Shown: positions 17,836-26,738, counted from the stretch's first letter. The stretch is 26,791 bases of DNA from Vibrio tasmaniensis 1F-187 (GCF_000272405.2 NZ_AJZM02000427.1:1-26791); one strand, 5' to 3'. Program-made: numbers and translations. The notes: generated from the letters alone by a model not told the origin.

Positions 17836-18157
17836 CGGTTGTCAGATAAGCCCAATAAAATCTAATGGGCTTGCCGATTATAGAGCGACAGTTATTTCAA
17901 GCCAACTTCCACAAGAGTTAGGCTCAATCACACTCGTAAATACACAGTCAGAGGGCGATAGTGTCACTCTTGTTTTCGTAAAAAAGAAAACTTTGAATAT
18001 GGACCGCTTAGTAGAAAAAGTCGCCGTTAGTTTTTGTGACAACATCGAAATAAGACCACTATTAGAGAGTGGGATCTCTTATCGAATCATTACCTTAGGA
18101 AAAAATGAGAAAGTAGAAAGCCTTAACGTCATTTCTCTAGCTAAGTGCTCTAATTGA
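17792..18157 (+). CDS. Small lipoprotein, GspS/AspS pilotin-like
   Basis: A 121-residue lipoprotein. The ATG at 17792 has a near-ideal ribosome binding site (AAGGAG six bases upstream), and the product has a short signal with lipobox MLNGC (Cys17). The mature part has a pattern I associate with the beta-type T2SS pilotin family (GspS-beta/AspS): ISSQLPQELGSITLV, then SFCDNIEIRPLLESGISYRI, with two cysteines (in FCDN and near the C-terminal AKCSN) placed to form a disulfide. The match is from memory of the family pattern and is moderate. A pilotin would carry secretin subunits to the outer membrane, which does not obviously fit its operon with a racemase. Confidence 0.6.
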   Translation: MLRTTVILFVSVMLNGCQISPIKSNGLADYRATVISSQLPQELGSITLVNTQSEGDSVTLVFVKKKTLNMDRLVEKVAVSFCDNIEIRPLLESGISYRIITLGKNEKVESLNVISLAKCSN

Positions 18158-18388
18158 ATGCTTAGCAGTCGAATGGATAAAAGCCAATACGAGTTGTTCA
18201 ATGTACTCAATGACACTATTTTATTGAGGTTTGACCGCCTTACGCCTTGGGAAAAAAACTTTATCACAGAGTTACACCATAAGGTCGTAACTAGACAACT
18301 CATTTCAATTAAACAAAAACAGCTTGCTTTAAAAATTTCAATGAAAGCCTATAAATCAAAGAAGAAAAACGCGCGTTCCAACGTTTAA
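18158..18388 (+). CDS. Small basic hypothetical protein
   Basis: A 76-residue reading frame whose ATG directly follows the stop codon of the lipoprotein gene (TGA-ATG, no spacer), consistent with translational coupling. The product is helical in appearance with a lysine-rich C-terminus (KAYKSKKKNARSNV). An alternative start is the methionine five codons later (MDKSQYELFNVLND). No family was recognised. It could be a real last gene of the operon or a chance frame; the position and lack of a competing gene favour real. Confidence 0.5.
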   Translation: MLSSRMDKSQYELFNVLNDTILLRFDRLTPWEKNFITELHHKVVTRQLISIKQKQLALKISMKAYKSKKKNARSNV

Positions 18389-18405
18389 TTTAAGCTCGTG
18401 TATAC

Positions 18406-18444
18406 CTAATCTGTTCAAGGTCCTCTAAACCTTGGACAGATTAG
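18406..18444 (+). terminator. Strong 16-bp hairpin, end of the racemase operon
   Basis: CTAATCTGTTCAAGGT (18406-18421) pairs with ACCTTGGACAGATTAG (18429-18444) with one G-U wobble and a seven-base loop. It follows the operon by 17 bases but lacks a T run. It could act as a terminator, or be a structured DNA element since its right arm contains TGGACA, the first bases of the island repeats. Confidence 0.5.
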
Positions 18445-18552
18445 TAGTATTTGCACTTAACGTATTGAAAATAATCAAGTGTAGCGGTGAATGGGTAACA
18501 ACTTTCAGCGTAATAGCAATTGAAACACCTAAGTATTTAGGTTCCTTTTCGA

Positions 18553-19149
18553 TTAACACTCAGTACCTTCTGAAAGCAACAATGCATCTTCTAATTCAAC
18601 CCCAAGATAGCGGATTGTATTATCTACCTTGGTATGACCAAGTAGTAGCTGCACCGCTCGGATATTTTTCGTTTTTGCGTAGACTAACGTCGCTTTTGTT
18701 CGCCTCATCGAGTGAGTGCCATACAAGTTAGGATCCAACCCCAGATTAGAAGCCCATCTCCTCACTAAGTATCGATAGTACGAATAGCTAATCGGTTGTT
18801 GCTTTCGCCTTTGGCTTGGGAAAATAAAATTGCTGTCATGTAGCGAAGCCATCAAAATCCATTTCATTAGACTCTGTTGAGTTCTTGTCGTTATCTCAAA
18901 TTGAACTTCAATATCTGTTTTGCGCTGGATATGCTTAACGCGGTTAAATATCCTATCTTGCGAAGATACATCGCAAACTCTGAGAACGAGCAAATCACTT
19001 GCTCTAAGTTTGCTATCAATAGCTAAGTTGAGCAACGCAAGCTGCATCAAATTATTTTCAATTTCTAATCTGGTTCTGATCCGCCAAATTTCCTCAAGCC
19101 GAAAAGGCTTTTTGACGCCACTTCGTTTCGTTTTGTTGAAAACTACCAT
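18553..19149 (-). CDS. Short tyrosine recombinase / integrase
   Basis: A 198-residue tyrosine recombinase with the complete catalytic set: Arg49 (KLRASDL), Lys77 (QRKT), His146 and Arg149 (HSMRR), His172 (LLGHTK) and the nucleophile Tyr181 (TIRYLG). Apart from about 20 residues it lacks the N-terminal SAM-like core-binding and arm-binding domains of long phage integrases, so it is in the size class of FimB/FimE and other small recombinases. The ATG at 19149 has an excellent AAGGAGG five bases upstream. Site C lies about 50 bases upstream of its start, a usual place for an attachment site. It probably moves the island or its modules. Confidence 0.9.
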   Translation of the reverse strand: MVVFNKTKRSGVKKPFRLEEIWRIRTRLEIENNLMQLALLNLAIDSKLRASDLLVLRVCDVSSQDRIFNRVKHIQRKTDIEVQFEITTRTQQSLMKWILMASLHDSNFIFPSQRRKQQPISYSYYRYLVRRWASNLGLDPNLYGTHSMRRTKATLVYAKTKNIRAVQLLLGHTKVDNTIRYLGVELEDALLLSEGTEC

Positions 19150-19197
19150 GATGACCTCCTTTTTAATTTGGTCATCACGATTGTAGTTGGAAGGAAA

Positions 19198-19237
19198 TGG
19201 ACAAAAATGAGTTAAGCTTTTCGCTGTAATTAGCTAC
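19198..19237 (+). repeat. Island repeat site C, next to the recombinase gene
   Basis: Begins TGGACAAAAATGAGTTAAGC and runs on to CGCTGTAATTAG, close to sites A, B and D in the same orientation. Its place just upstream of the recombinase start makes it the best candidate for the primary attachment site. Confidence 0.5.
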
Positions 19238-19307
19238 TTTAGATAAAAATATATATTGTGACCTACGCGCGTTTGAGAATTTTATCGAATGGTTATGCAA
19301 AAAGAAA

Positions 19308-19326
19308 GCAAGGCTATATGCCTTGC
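19308..19326 (-). terminator. Probable terminator of the Avs operon
   Basis: GCAAGGC (19308-19314) pairs with GCCTTGC (19320-19326) around TATAT. Read on the minus strand it is followed by TTTCTTTTT, as expected for the end of the minus-strand operon about 220 bases upstream. Confidence 0.65.
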
Positions 19327-19368
19327 CTCTTTAAGCACATATACCAACCATACTGCCAGTATTTCCGC

Positions 19369-19536
19369 TTACTCAAGCACCAGCTTAATTGCTGATCTGT
19401 GAATATTGTCATCGTCAAGATCACATACTGAGGTTTTGTTGGTCACCAACGCTCGATCGAATGCGATATCATTAACGGAGTGTTTAGGCTTCTCTATCGT
19501 CTCAGCATTGCTCTGCAGCCCTAAAGATCCACAGGC
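19369..19536 (-). pseudogene. Open remnant without start codon, possible lipoprotein fragment
   Basis: On the minus strand 55 sense codons run between two stops, with Vibrio-like codon use but no usable start. The product begins ACGSLGLQSNAETIEKPK, which looks like a lipobox cysteine and the start of a mature lipoprotein, and ends AIKLVLE. The signal peptide that should precede it is absent; an in-frame TAA sits immediately before. It could be the leftover end of a gene cut by recombination, or a chance frame. Confidence 0.3.
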
Positions 19537-19544
19537 TTAACTCT

Positions 19545-20258
19545 TTAAGTACGACTCGTTTCCAAGATTCTCAATTCTTCCTGAAGCCCTTGTCTAATCG
19601 ACTTGCTTATCTTTTCAAAAGCTTCTAATTCAGCTATTCGATTGCTTAAATTCTGAACTCTTTGTTCTGTTTTATCTGGTGAAATCTCATCTGAAAATCT
19701 AGCTATAAACTGGTATTCATTTGAATCCACAGCCCCTGATACATGTTGTAGCCAATCTTTTGTATTATCATTTTTTGCGTGCTCGACAGCTTGTTCAAAT
19801 ATAAAAGTGATTAAAGTTCTTGCTGCTGAATCGAGGTGTTTAGCTAGCTCAACCCAAGACGTTGAACCTCCCAGTTGCTCATTTTCCTGACCATCATAAC
19901 TATTTGAAAAATAGCGGGGCATCACGGTTTCTGGGCTAAGCGAATCTAAAGCCTTAAATATAGGCTCGAAGTTTTCAAATGGTCTCGTACCGTCAGGAAA
20001 TACTGAGCGGCTCTCCCAAAGCTGTATTATAGTATTAAAGCATTGCTTCTTCGCTTCCTCATCTCCGTTCTCAGCTAAAAGAATCTGCTCAGATAGGTAA
20101 TTAATCATCCAAGCTGTAATATAATCTAGGTCGTTTTCTTGAAAGCTAGAGATGAGTTTTTTACCTAAATTGATAACTTTTTCTTGTGTCTCTAAGTTTT
20201 CCGTCTCCAGATAAGATGAAGGTTTTGCTGTATCTTGGTATGTATCCGAGTTCATCAT
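19545..20258 (-). CDS. Helical partner protein of the Avs-like NTPase (Avs3b-like)
   Basis: A 237-residue cytoplasmic protein with no catalytic motif that I recognise. It appears almost fully helical, with ITAWMINYLSEQI near residue 44, a conserved-looking FPDGTRPFENFEPIFKAL stretch near residue 86, and a coiled-coil C-terminus (QRVQNLSNRIAELEAFEKIS). Its ATG has AGGA six bases upstream, inside the NTPase gene, and the two reading frames overlap by 98 bases, so they are almost certainly co-expressed. Type III AVAST systems carry a small second gene (Avs3b) beside the large Avs3a; this protein fits by position, but homology was not tested. It may be an accessory sensor, regulator or specificity factor. 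Confidence 0.75.
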   Translation of the reverse strand: MMNSDTYQDTAKPSSYLETENLETQEKVINLGKKLISSFQENDLDYITAWMINYLSEQILLAENGDEEAKKQCFNTIIQLWESRSVFPDGTRPFENFEPIFKALDSLSPETVMPRYFSNSYDGQENEQLGGSTSWVELAKHLDSAARTLITFIFEQAVEHAKNDNTKDWLQHVSGAVDSNEYQFIARFSDEISPDKTEQRVQNLSNRIAELEAFEKISKSIRQGLQEELRILETSRT

Positions 20259-23200
20259 CTTTATTCCTATTTCTGTATGATCCTTTGAAAGTTCGCTGAA
20301 TATTTACTTGTATAGCAATATCCACATCCAGTTGGTCACAGATAAGTTTTAAAAAGTTAAGAGATGCTGAGGCAGGGCTGCCAGAGCTTATGTAAAAATC
20401 TGGATCGTTGGGCTTATCCTTACTCCAGTATTTATTTTCAAGACATATGCTGTGGTCTGATAATAAAGTACAGCTCTTTTCATCCTCACTGTAAGTCACA
20501 TTGATTACCTCAGTCACGCATTGGCTTAATTTATAGGGCTGAGCGTATATTATTCCAGAGAATGGGTCTTTCGGTTCAATATCATTGATTTCACCATCTG
20601 CGATCAGCCATTGCTTGCAACGAAACTTTTGATTGTTTTGATAATCGTAATCAGAATCGCAAAAGTTGTATAAATAACACTCACCAATATGACTATCGAA
20701 GTTAGCAGTTGTATGTAAAAGCGACTGACTTAGCTCTTTAGGAACCAAAATAGTAGAGAACGATATATGCTCGTTTCTACCATCCTTATATTCATCCCAG
20801 CAGCCCTCAACGTTAAGCCAAGTGGATGATTTGTCTTTGGCAATAAGCTGATCAATAAAGTCTGTTTCAACTATTTGCCATGGCCATTCTTCATCATATT
20901 TTTCATTTAACCAATCCGGTTTGTAAATAGGTATAGGATCCCTAAGCTCAGATAGTAGTATACCGTTCTTATTAAGAATTAAGTGCTTGTTAAGCCATGC
21001 ATCCCAACAATTAACGTCATCATCCTCCCCCTGAATTACTGGCATGGCCTCCAGTAATTTGGAGGCAACTTCAAGCATCAAATGATATGATATATAAAAC
21101 CTGTAGTTGTCAATTTTAGGATAACTCGAACGTGAACTCTCTATGTCATGCCAATTTCTACGATTTTTCCAAAGGTCTGCTCTTGAATCTGGTATGTGTG
21201 AAGATTCAAAGCTCATTTCCCAGCAGTTAAATAAAACATCTTTAGCAAGATCTTCGACTTGCTCACTTGGAATACCAAAGACACGACCTAACGGTTCAAA
21301 CCAGTCTCTATCGAAGTCATAAGCAAACCAAACTTCTTGGAGATCGCCTAATGTATTTTTTTTATGCCAAGGTGAATCCACGCAATAGCGATATTTGTTT
21401 TCGTTAATTGTAGAGTGTGGCGACACACAAACTTTTTGAAGCTTTTCAAACGTAGATCTGTCGAAACAATCTGGCCTAAATTGCTGTAACGATAAGCATA
21501 TTTGTTTTCCATAATATTTAAACAATATTCCACACTCATTATTCAAAGCGATTTCAGAAAACAAATTTTTATTATCTATCAATAAGTTAGTGCATTCGCT
21601 TGCACAACGAGTTAATGCTACGAGCAAATATAATTTGGCATGTAAATTATAAAACGTATACTTGGTCGGAACATAATATTTAGGTAGTCCTTCGTTGTAA
21701 CATTCTATAAGCAAGTTGATTTCAGGCTGGCAATTAAGTTTGTATAATCTACGAACAGCATGCACAGCTCTCCACCGTTCCTCAGCTTGAGGTGAACCGA
21801 GATTTACATATATATAACAAACTAAAGCATGAGAGAGATTTTTGGGGACTTGTATAGAATCATTCCAACTACCATCGGCATAATCTTCTTCGATGTGCCT
21901 CTCAAGCCTAGATAAGCCAAAGTCTATTAATTCTTGGGCTTCTGCTATGTTTAGATTACTAGCACTGTAATGAGCAAAACTAAACAAGGCACTAGCTGAT
22001 TCTATATCGACCGAGTTTGATAATCCCTTAATAACGCCTTCTTTTATGGCTACATTAGTACCTTCATTTAAGAAGAAACTATTCAACATATAGTCTCTTT
22101 CATAAATCGTAGTGAATCTAGTGGGATACCTAGATGCAATATACTTAACTGAATCATTCCAAAACTTTTCTACTGAGACCTTGTTTTTCCATGCATCAGG
22201 GATATTTTCAAATGCCCACCGAAGATCATAAAAATCTAGTTGTTCTGACTGACTAATTACATCTAGGAATGAACGTAATCTTCGTGAAGTAATCTTTTTA
22301 TAGCATCCCCGCCAAAACTGTTCGGATTTCCTTGGGTAACCTTGGTTTTCATAGCACTGGAATGCATCTCTGAAGCCAGCGTCAGTTGACAAGTCAAATT
22401 GTCCGTAAAGCTTATCCCACTGATATTCTTCAGTTTCTTCTTTTTTCATTACACTAGGTAAAGAGTCAGCTCTATCTTGCTTTAAAGACGCTGCGAGCCG
22501 TTTAACTTCATCGTATGTTATACACTCCAGCTTATATTGCGTTGCTAATTTATGTATCTCTATCCACTTATCACCGACAATTCCTTGTGTTCTCAAAACT
22601 CGAACATAATCATCTAGCATTCGTTGCTGGTTATGCTTGGAATGGTCTTTGGCAAGACATTTCTTTAAAAAGTCAAAAAGTCCATATTCCCAAGAAAATG
22701 ATGACAATGACCATAGTGAAGCTGGTGATGCAAGATCTGAGTCTACCGCATTATGCGCTAAAGCATATATTTGCCTTTCATGCCAACCTACGTTTCTATC
22801 CTTCCACCGACTTAATATGGGGAAAGTTGATTCTGACGAAAGTTGAAAACAGGTTGATACAGCATCATTGCGATCCCAATATTTTTCTCTGGCAACTGAA
22901 TCACCAATCATTTCTGCACATCTCATATAGCGATGGGCAAGCGCTGGATTATTGACCCCACTTTGTGAACTGCGCTTAGCAATTGATGTTAATGCCTCCC
23001 AACGAATGACACCTTCTTCTCCAAAGTCTAATGCTTTGTTTAGCGCCTCATCAAAATAAGACGCGGCATCATCTCTGCCGACACAAAGGACTGCTCTTGA
23101 TAATTTAATAAAGTGCTCTGAACGCGACTCTGGAGATTCGTCATAGTCATAGTTTCTTAAAGAGGAATAACAATGTTCTTCTATTGACTCACTTAGCTCA

Positions 23201-26200
23201 AGAAGCTTATCGTTCCTACAACTAGCTCTAAGAAAATAGAAATCATCAACAAAAGATACTTTGAGTTTATTGTCGTTGTAATTTTTTACGAACAGAGCTT
23301 GTTCTTCTAAGAAGTCAGAGTTACAAAACAGGATGTTTTCAAACTTTGCCTTTGTAATTTCGAAAGGCACTGGTTCATATTCCCGATAAGAGCTGTATCC
23401 TATTTTTGAAGATATATTGTTTGCAGATTCATGCTCTTTTTTTAAGTTTATGTCTATACCTGATAAAACTTTAGCTCTTACCATATACCAAGGTAAAAGC
23501 TTACCAACTTGCTCTTTAGCTCGCTCTAACTCTCTCTTGGCTTCATAAAAATCATTCTTACTACTCCAGCTACTAGGAATATAATTATCCAAGCTTAAAT
23601 CAAAATCACCTTTGAGTGCTGCATGAATAGATAAGTAGCGTAGAAGGCTCTCCCTAACACCATCATATTGATGATCATCAGCAACACGATAGCACATGGG
23701 GAAATTGAAGTAATAATTAACCCCCCTTCGAATATTCGCGATAGGCAAGTCATGAATTAAACAGGCTTCAAAAAATGATAAGTATGCATCGGCTGTAAAA
23801 CCGGTGTTGTGAAAAGATTCAGAAGGTTTATCTAACTTAGATTTCGGCTTAATAATTTGATTTAGGCAACGAGTTAGGCAAGCTCTAGGAGAGGGTTTCC
23901 CCACTTTCATCAATTCTGAAGTGATAGCGATAATGAAACTAGGATTGTGCTTACCGTAGTTTGCCATCTTTTCTATATGTTCAAAGTCTCCTGCATCAAT
24001 AAGCCTTTCCGTACATCTAGAAGTAATCCTATATATACACGAAGATGGGCTCCAAGAGAGTAAGAAGTCAGCACATTTTTTCCAGCCTTTAATTCGATAT
24101 AGTGCAAATGCTAATTCTACGATTTCAATATCTTCTAGTTTTTCATTAAACCTTTCTTTCTCATCTTTTGCCTCGTTACGTTTTTGAAAATAACGGCGAA
24201 GCCAATGTACAGCAGATCTATAGTAACTATAGGCCTCACCTTTCAAACCGGATACACTCGACAGTAAAGATGCTGCGAATACAGTTTCTGAACCATCCCA
24301 GCTACCACTTAACTCTTTTCTATGAGCAAGTTCTTGTATGCGCCCAGGAGATAAAAACAAAGAAGCAAGATCTACATTATTTGTTAAAATATCTATTTGG
24401 CGGTCATTCCCAGCAATCTCTTCACCAGCGGTCAGCGCCAGTTTTGCCGCTTCATATAACCGGTTGGTCTTTAGAGCAGCTTTAAATGCGTACTGTAATC
24501 TTTGCACTTTCACTTGATTATCATCAAAAGAACTGATTGAAGGGAGGAAATTCTCAGATAACGCTAGCTCCACCAATTCGTCTAACTGCTCAGCTTTTAG
24601 TAATAGTAAAGGAAGTGACTCTGAAACATACGGAAATTCTGTCGCAAGTGGCTTAATCGCGTTTACAAACGAATATATTTTTTCGGGAGTTGTAGAGTAG
24701 TTATCTTGAAACCACTTTTCAGTTGGTTCATCTCTAAATTGAACGGTGTCATCAATTTGCCATAGCGGGTGGCCTAAATCTGCTATAAAACTTTTTACTG
24801 AGTCCGTAGATACATTAGCCGCCTTCGCTAAAACTGCTATTGGCACAAATGGTGGCAACACAGCCAACCCTATGCAGATACTGTCTATGCTCTCACGATA
24901 GTTTTTAGGAAACTCATCCTTAATTCTAAAAATTGACTCTTCTAATTGCCGTTCTATTAAGTCTTCAACAGTTAATACTTTCGAACCAAAAGACAGCAAC
25001 AGGTTGCTCAACGAAGATATTTTTAATGATAGTGCATTAGATTGCACTCGCGGGTTTCCGCCTGTTAAGCGATTAAACTCAGTAGCTTGTTCTATAGTTG
25101 AAGCCGAATACTTAGCTTGTAAATTGACAAGCGTTTCATCGTTTGAAAACGGAGATAGTTGGATTGGTTTAATGGAAGACGGTGGGTCGAGAAGATCTAA
25201 TCTCTCTGGTCTACACGTAAACACCAATCTACAATTGTCAGGCACCACTTCTTTTAAAAGTTGGCTGACGAAACACGTCCCCCCGTGTTCTTCAGCAGCC
25301 ATTTCAGCATTGTCTGCGGCATCAAAGATTAATACTAAAAAAGCACTTTCATCCTGCGCTGATAGTGTAGTACAAACTTCTCTAATTCTGTTCAAAAATG
25401 CCTTAATCCAGTGCTCATCTGGTTCGTTTCTAGTTGGTATTATCTGATCGCATAAACCTTCTTTTGCAAGCGTGTTGATCACCTGAGTAAGAGCGTATTT
25501 GGCTTCATGCCGTTTAGCGCTTGTTCTACGGTAACTTCCGTTCCCAAAACAATCATATGCTATTACGATTGATGGTTCATTGAATTCGGTAAAGAGGTTA
25601 CTACTTAAAATTGACTTACCTACACCACCATTTGCAGTGATAATAGTGTGTGTTGTAGCCGACTTTATAGACGCAACGATACAGGTTTGTTCATCTCTAG
25701 GGATGTAATTGTCGATTGGCTCAAAGAGTGGCGGAGCTGGGAAAAAGTCATCGAAACTTATTACATCAAAAGCTTCAAGCATATCTTCTCGTTTAATGAC
25801 ATTAGATTGACCCGGCTCGATTTTTTCCCAAACTTTGGCTACTAACAGCTTTTCTCTATCTAGGATATTTTTTGAAACAGATAACTTAGCTAGCTCTTTG
25901 TGAATATCGTATTTTTGTTCATCGTAATTGCCTTCGGAATCACACAACTGCAAGCATTCGCAAAATTTCTTGAGCTTCTGCCCCTTGAAATTTGTATATT
26001 CTTCAAGTGTTTTTGTAAATCCATCAGGGGCATTTTCACCACTAGCTATTTTCTCAATGTATTTCTTAAAGTTTCGTGAAATTAAGCGATTTGTAAGAAC
26101 TGTAAATTTTACGTTTTTTAAAATTTGTATGGATCTTGTTAATTCAGAATAACGCTTTGCAAATCCTTCAATAGTTTCTTTCAATTCAGACAGTGTAAAT

Positions 26201-26454
26201 GGGGTGTCAGCTCGCACAGTCGAATGCTTTAACTGGAAATATTCTACACGTCGGTCACCCTTTGAAGATTGACGATACTCAGCTAGATCAACAACACATT
26301 CGCCAGCTAAGCCACATTCTTGTGACCCCTCGATAGTGATGTGTTGCAAGTCAGTATTGAAGTCTAATAGCTCTAAACATCGCTTTACTGCCCATCTGTA
26401 GTGAAAAATATCACCAGCTCTTGAATAGTGGATCAAGTCAGAGTTCTTTTTCAT
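20161..26454 (-). CDS. Avs-family STAND NTPase with Cap4/DUF4297-like nuclease (Avs3a-like)
   Basis: A 2097-residue protein. Residues 1 to about 230 form a Cap4/DUF4297-type PD-(D/E)xK nuclease: AGDIFHYRW, ITIEGSQE, VVDLAEY with Asp56, and EYFQLKH with Gln74 and Lys76. The STAND NTPase follows: Walker A GGVGKS at 276-281, IAYDCFGNGSYRR near 298-310, Walker B LVLIFDAAD with Asp378 and Asp381, LVFTCRPER at 410-418 and GGNPR at 465-469. The remaining 1600 residues are helical repeats, expected to bind the trigger. In studied Avs proteins, binding of phage terminase or portal drives tetramer assembly and DNA cutting. Domain order and the small downstream partner favour Avs3. No clear SD precedes the ATG. 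The gene is AT-rich by eye, consistent with transfer. Confidence 0.88.
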   Translation of the reverse strand: MKKNSDLIHYSRAGDIFHYRWAVKRCLELLDFNTDLQHITIEGSQECGLAGECVVDLAEYRQSSKGDRRVEYFQLKHSTVRADTPFTLSELKETIEGFAKRYSELTRSIQILKNVKFTVLTNRLISRNFKKYIEKIASGENAPDGFTKTLEEYTNFKGQKLKKFCECLQLCDSEGNYDEQKYDIHKELAKLSVSKNILDREKLLVAKVWEKIEPGQSNVIKREDMLEAFDVISFDDFFPAPPLFEPIDNYIPRDEQTCIVASIKSATTHTIITANGGVGKSILSSNLFTEFNEPSIVIAYDCFGNGSYRRTSAKRHEAKYALTQVINTLAKEGLCDQIIPTRNEPDEHWIKAFLNRIREVCTTLSAQDESAFLVLIFDAADNAEMAAEEHGGTCFVSQLLKEVVPDNCRLVFTCRPERLDLLDPPSSIKPIQLSPFSNDETLVNLQAKYSASTIEQATEFNRLTGGNPRVQSNALSLKISSLSNLLLSFGSKVLTVEDLIERQLEESIFRIKDEFPKNYRESIDSICIGLAVLPPFVPIAVLAKAANVSTDSVKSFIADLGHPLWQIDDTVQFRDEPTEKWFQDNYSTTPEKIYSFVNAIKPLATEFPYVSESLPLLLLKAEQLDELVELALSENFLPSISSFDDNQVKVQRLQYAFKAALKTNRLYEAAKLALTAGEEIAGNDRQIDILTNNVDLASLFLSPGRIQELAHRKELSGSWDGSETVFAASLLSSVSGLKGEAYSYYRSAVHWLRRYFQKRNEAKDEKERFNEKLEDIEIVELAFALYRIKGWKKCADFLLSWSPSSCIYRITSRCTERLIDAGDFEHIEKMANYGKHNPSFIIAITSELMKVGKPSPRACLTRCLNQIIKPKSKLDKPSESFHNTGFTADAYLSFFEACLIHDLPIANIRRGVNYYFNFPMCYRVADDHQYDGVRESLLRYLSIHAALKGDFDLSLDNYIPSSWSSKNDFYEAKRELERAKEQVGKLLPWYMVRAKVLSGIDINLKKEHESANNISSKIGYSSYREYEPVPFEITKAKFENILFCNSDFLEEQALFVKNYNDNKLKVSFVDDFYFLRASCRNDKLLELSESIEEHCYSSLRNYDYDESPESRSEHFIKLSRAVLCVGRDDAASYFDEALNKALDFGEEGVIRWEALTSIAKRSSQSGVNNPALAHRYMRCAEMIGDSVAREKYWDRNDAVSTCFQLSSESTFPILSRWKDRNVGWHERQIYALAHNAVDSDLASPASLWSLSSFSWEYGLFDFLKKCLAKDHSKHNQQRMLDDYVRVLRTQGIVGDKWIEIHKLATQYKLECITYDEVKRLAASLKQDRADSLPSVMKKEETEEYQWDKLYGQFDLSTDAGFRDAFQCYENQGYPRKSEQFWRGCYKKITSRRLRSFLDVISQSEQLDFYDLRWAFENIPDAWKNKVSVEKFWNDSVKYIASRYPTRFTTIYERDYMLNSFFLNEGTNVAIKEGVIKGLSNSVDIESASALFSFAHYSASNLNIAEAQELIDFGLSRLERHIEEDYADGSWNDSIQVPKNLSHALVCYIYVNLGSPQAEERWRAVHAVRRLYKLNCQPEINLLIECYNEGLPKYYVPTKYTFYNLHAKLYLLVALTRCASECTNLLIDNKNLFSEIALNNECGILFKYYGKQICLSLQQFRPDCFDRSTFEKLQKVCVSPHSTINENKYRYCVDSPWHKKNTLGDLQEVWFAYDFDRDWFEPLGRVFGIPSEQVEDLAKDVLFNCWEMSFESSHIPDSRADLWKNRRNWHDIESSRSSYPKIDNYRFYISYHLMLEVASKLLEAMPVIQGEDDDVNCWDAWLNKHLILNKNGILLSELRDPIPIYKPDWLNEKYDEEWPWQIVETDFIDQLIAKDKSSTWLNVEGCWDEYKDGRNEHISFSTILVPKELSQSLLHTTANFDSHIGECYLYNFCDSDYDYQNNQKFRCKQWLIADGEINDIEPKDPFSGIIYAQPYKLSQCVTEVINVTYSEDEKSCTLLSDHSICLENKYWSKDKPNDPDFYISSGSPASASLNFLKLICDQLDVDIAIQVNIQRTFKGSYRNRNKDDELGYIPRYSKTFILSGDGKLRDTRKSYQFR

Positions 26455-26530
26455 CGCCGTATTTTCTTAATTTATCAATGCATTAGAGAGGTTAAATTAG
26501 AAATAATACTAACATAGAGCGATGGCCCCA

Positions 26531-26545
26531 ACACGCTTTTTGTCC
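26531..26545 (-). repeat. Inverted copy of the island repeat (site E)
   Basis: On the minus strand this reads GGACAAAAAGCGTGT, matching site A (GGACAAAAGCGTGT) with one extra A, and preceded by CTCTA as B and D are preceded by CTC/CTCT. It lies about 75 bases upstream of the Avs gene and is opposite in orientation to sites A-D. Confidence 0.4.
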
Positions 26546-26681
26546 TAGAGCAGCTTTGCAGGTTGCTACGACAAATCAGCCCCCTGAATAGCTATGCACA
26601 TATGAGGTTTGAACCACATTAGTTCTTGTATGCAAAGTTAGGATCTGCAAAATCGCGAGGAGTATTAACTCAAAACAATAA

Positions 26682-26711
26682 TTGGGGCACTTTCGAGCTA
26701 GAAAGTGCCAA
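26682..26711. other. Hairpin between sites E and D
   Basis: GCACTTTC (26687-26694) pairs with GAAAGTGC (26701-26708) around GAGCTA, extended by TTG / CAA across a two-base bulge. No T run follows on the plus strand. It ends about 27 bases before site D. Confidence 0.6.
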
Positions 26712-26738
26712 GGGTAAAAATTCAACCAAAGAAACTCT

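Noticed and set aside
18527..18542. Small hairpin ACCTAA / TTAGGT after the recombinase gene as terminator
   Set aside because: Only six base pairs with no proper T run on the minus strand; too weak to call.
18432..18731. Plus-strand open frame of 99 codons
   Set aside because: It lies mostly antisense to the recombinase gene, whose catalytic motifs and ribosome binding site are clear.
22515..22955. Plus-strand open frame of 146 codons, and similar ones inside 24168-26152
   Set aside because: All are antisense to the Avs coding sequence, have no recognisable domain and no ribosome binding site.
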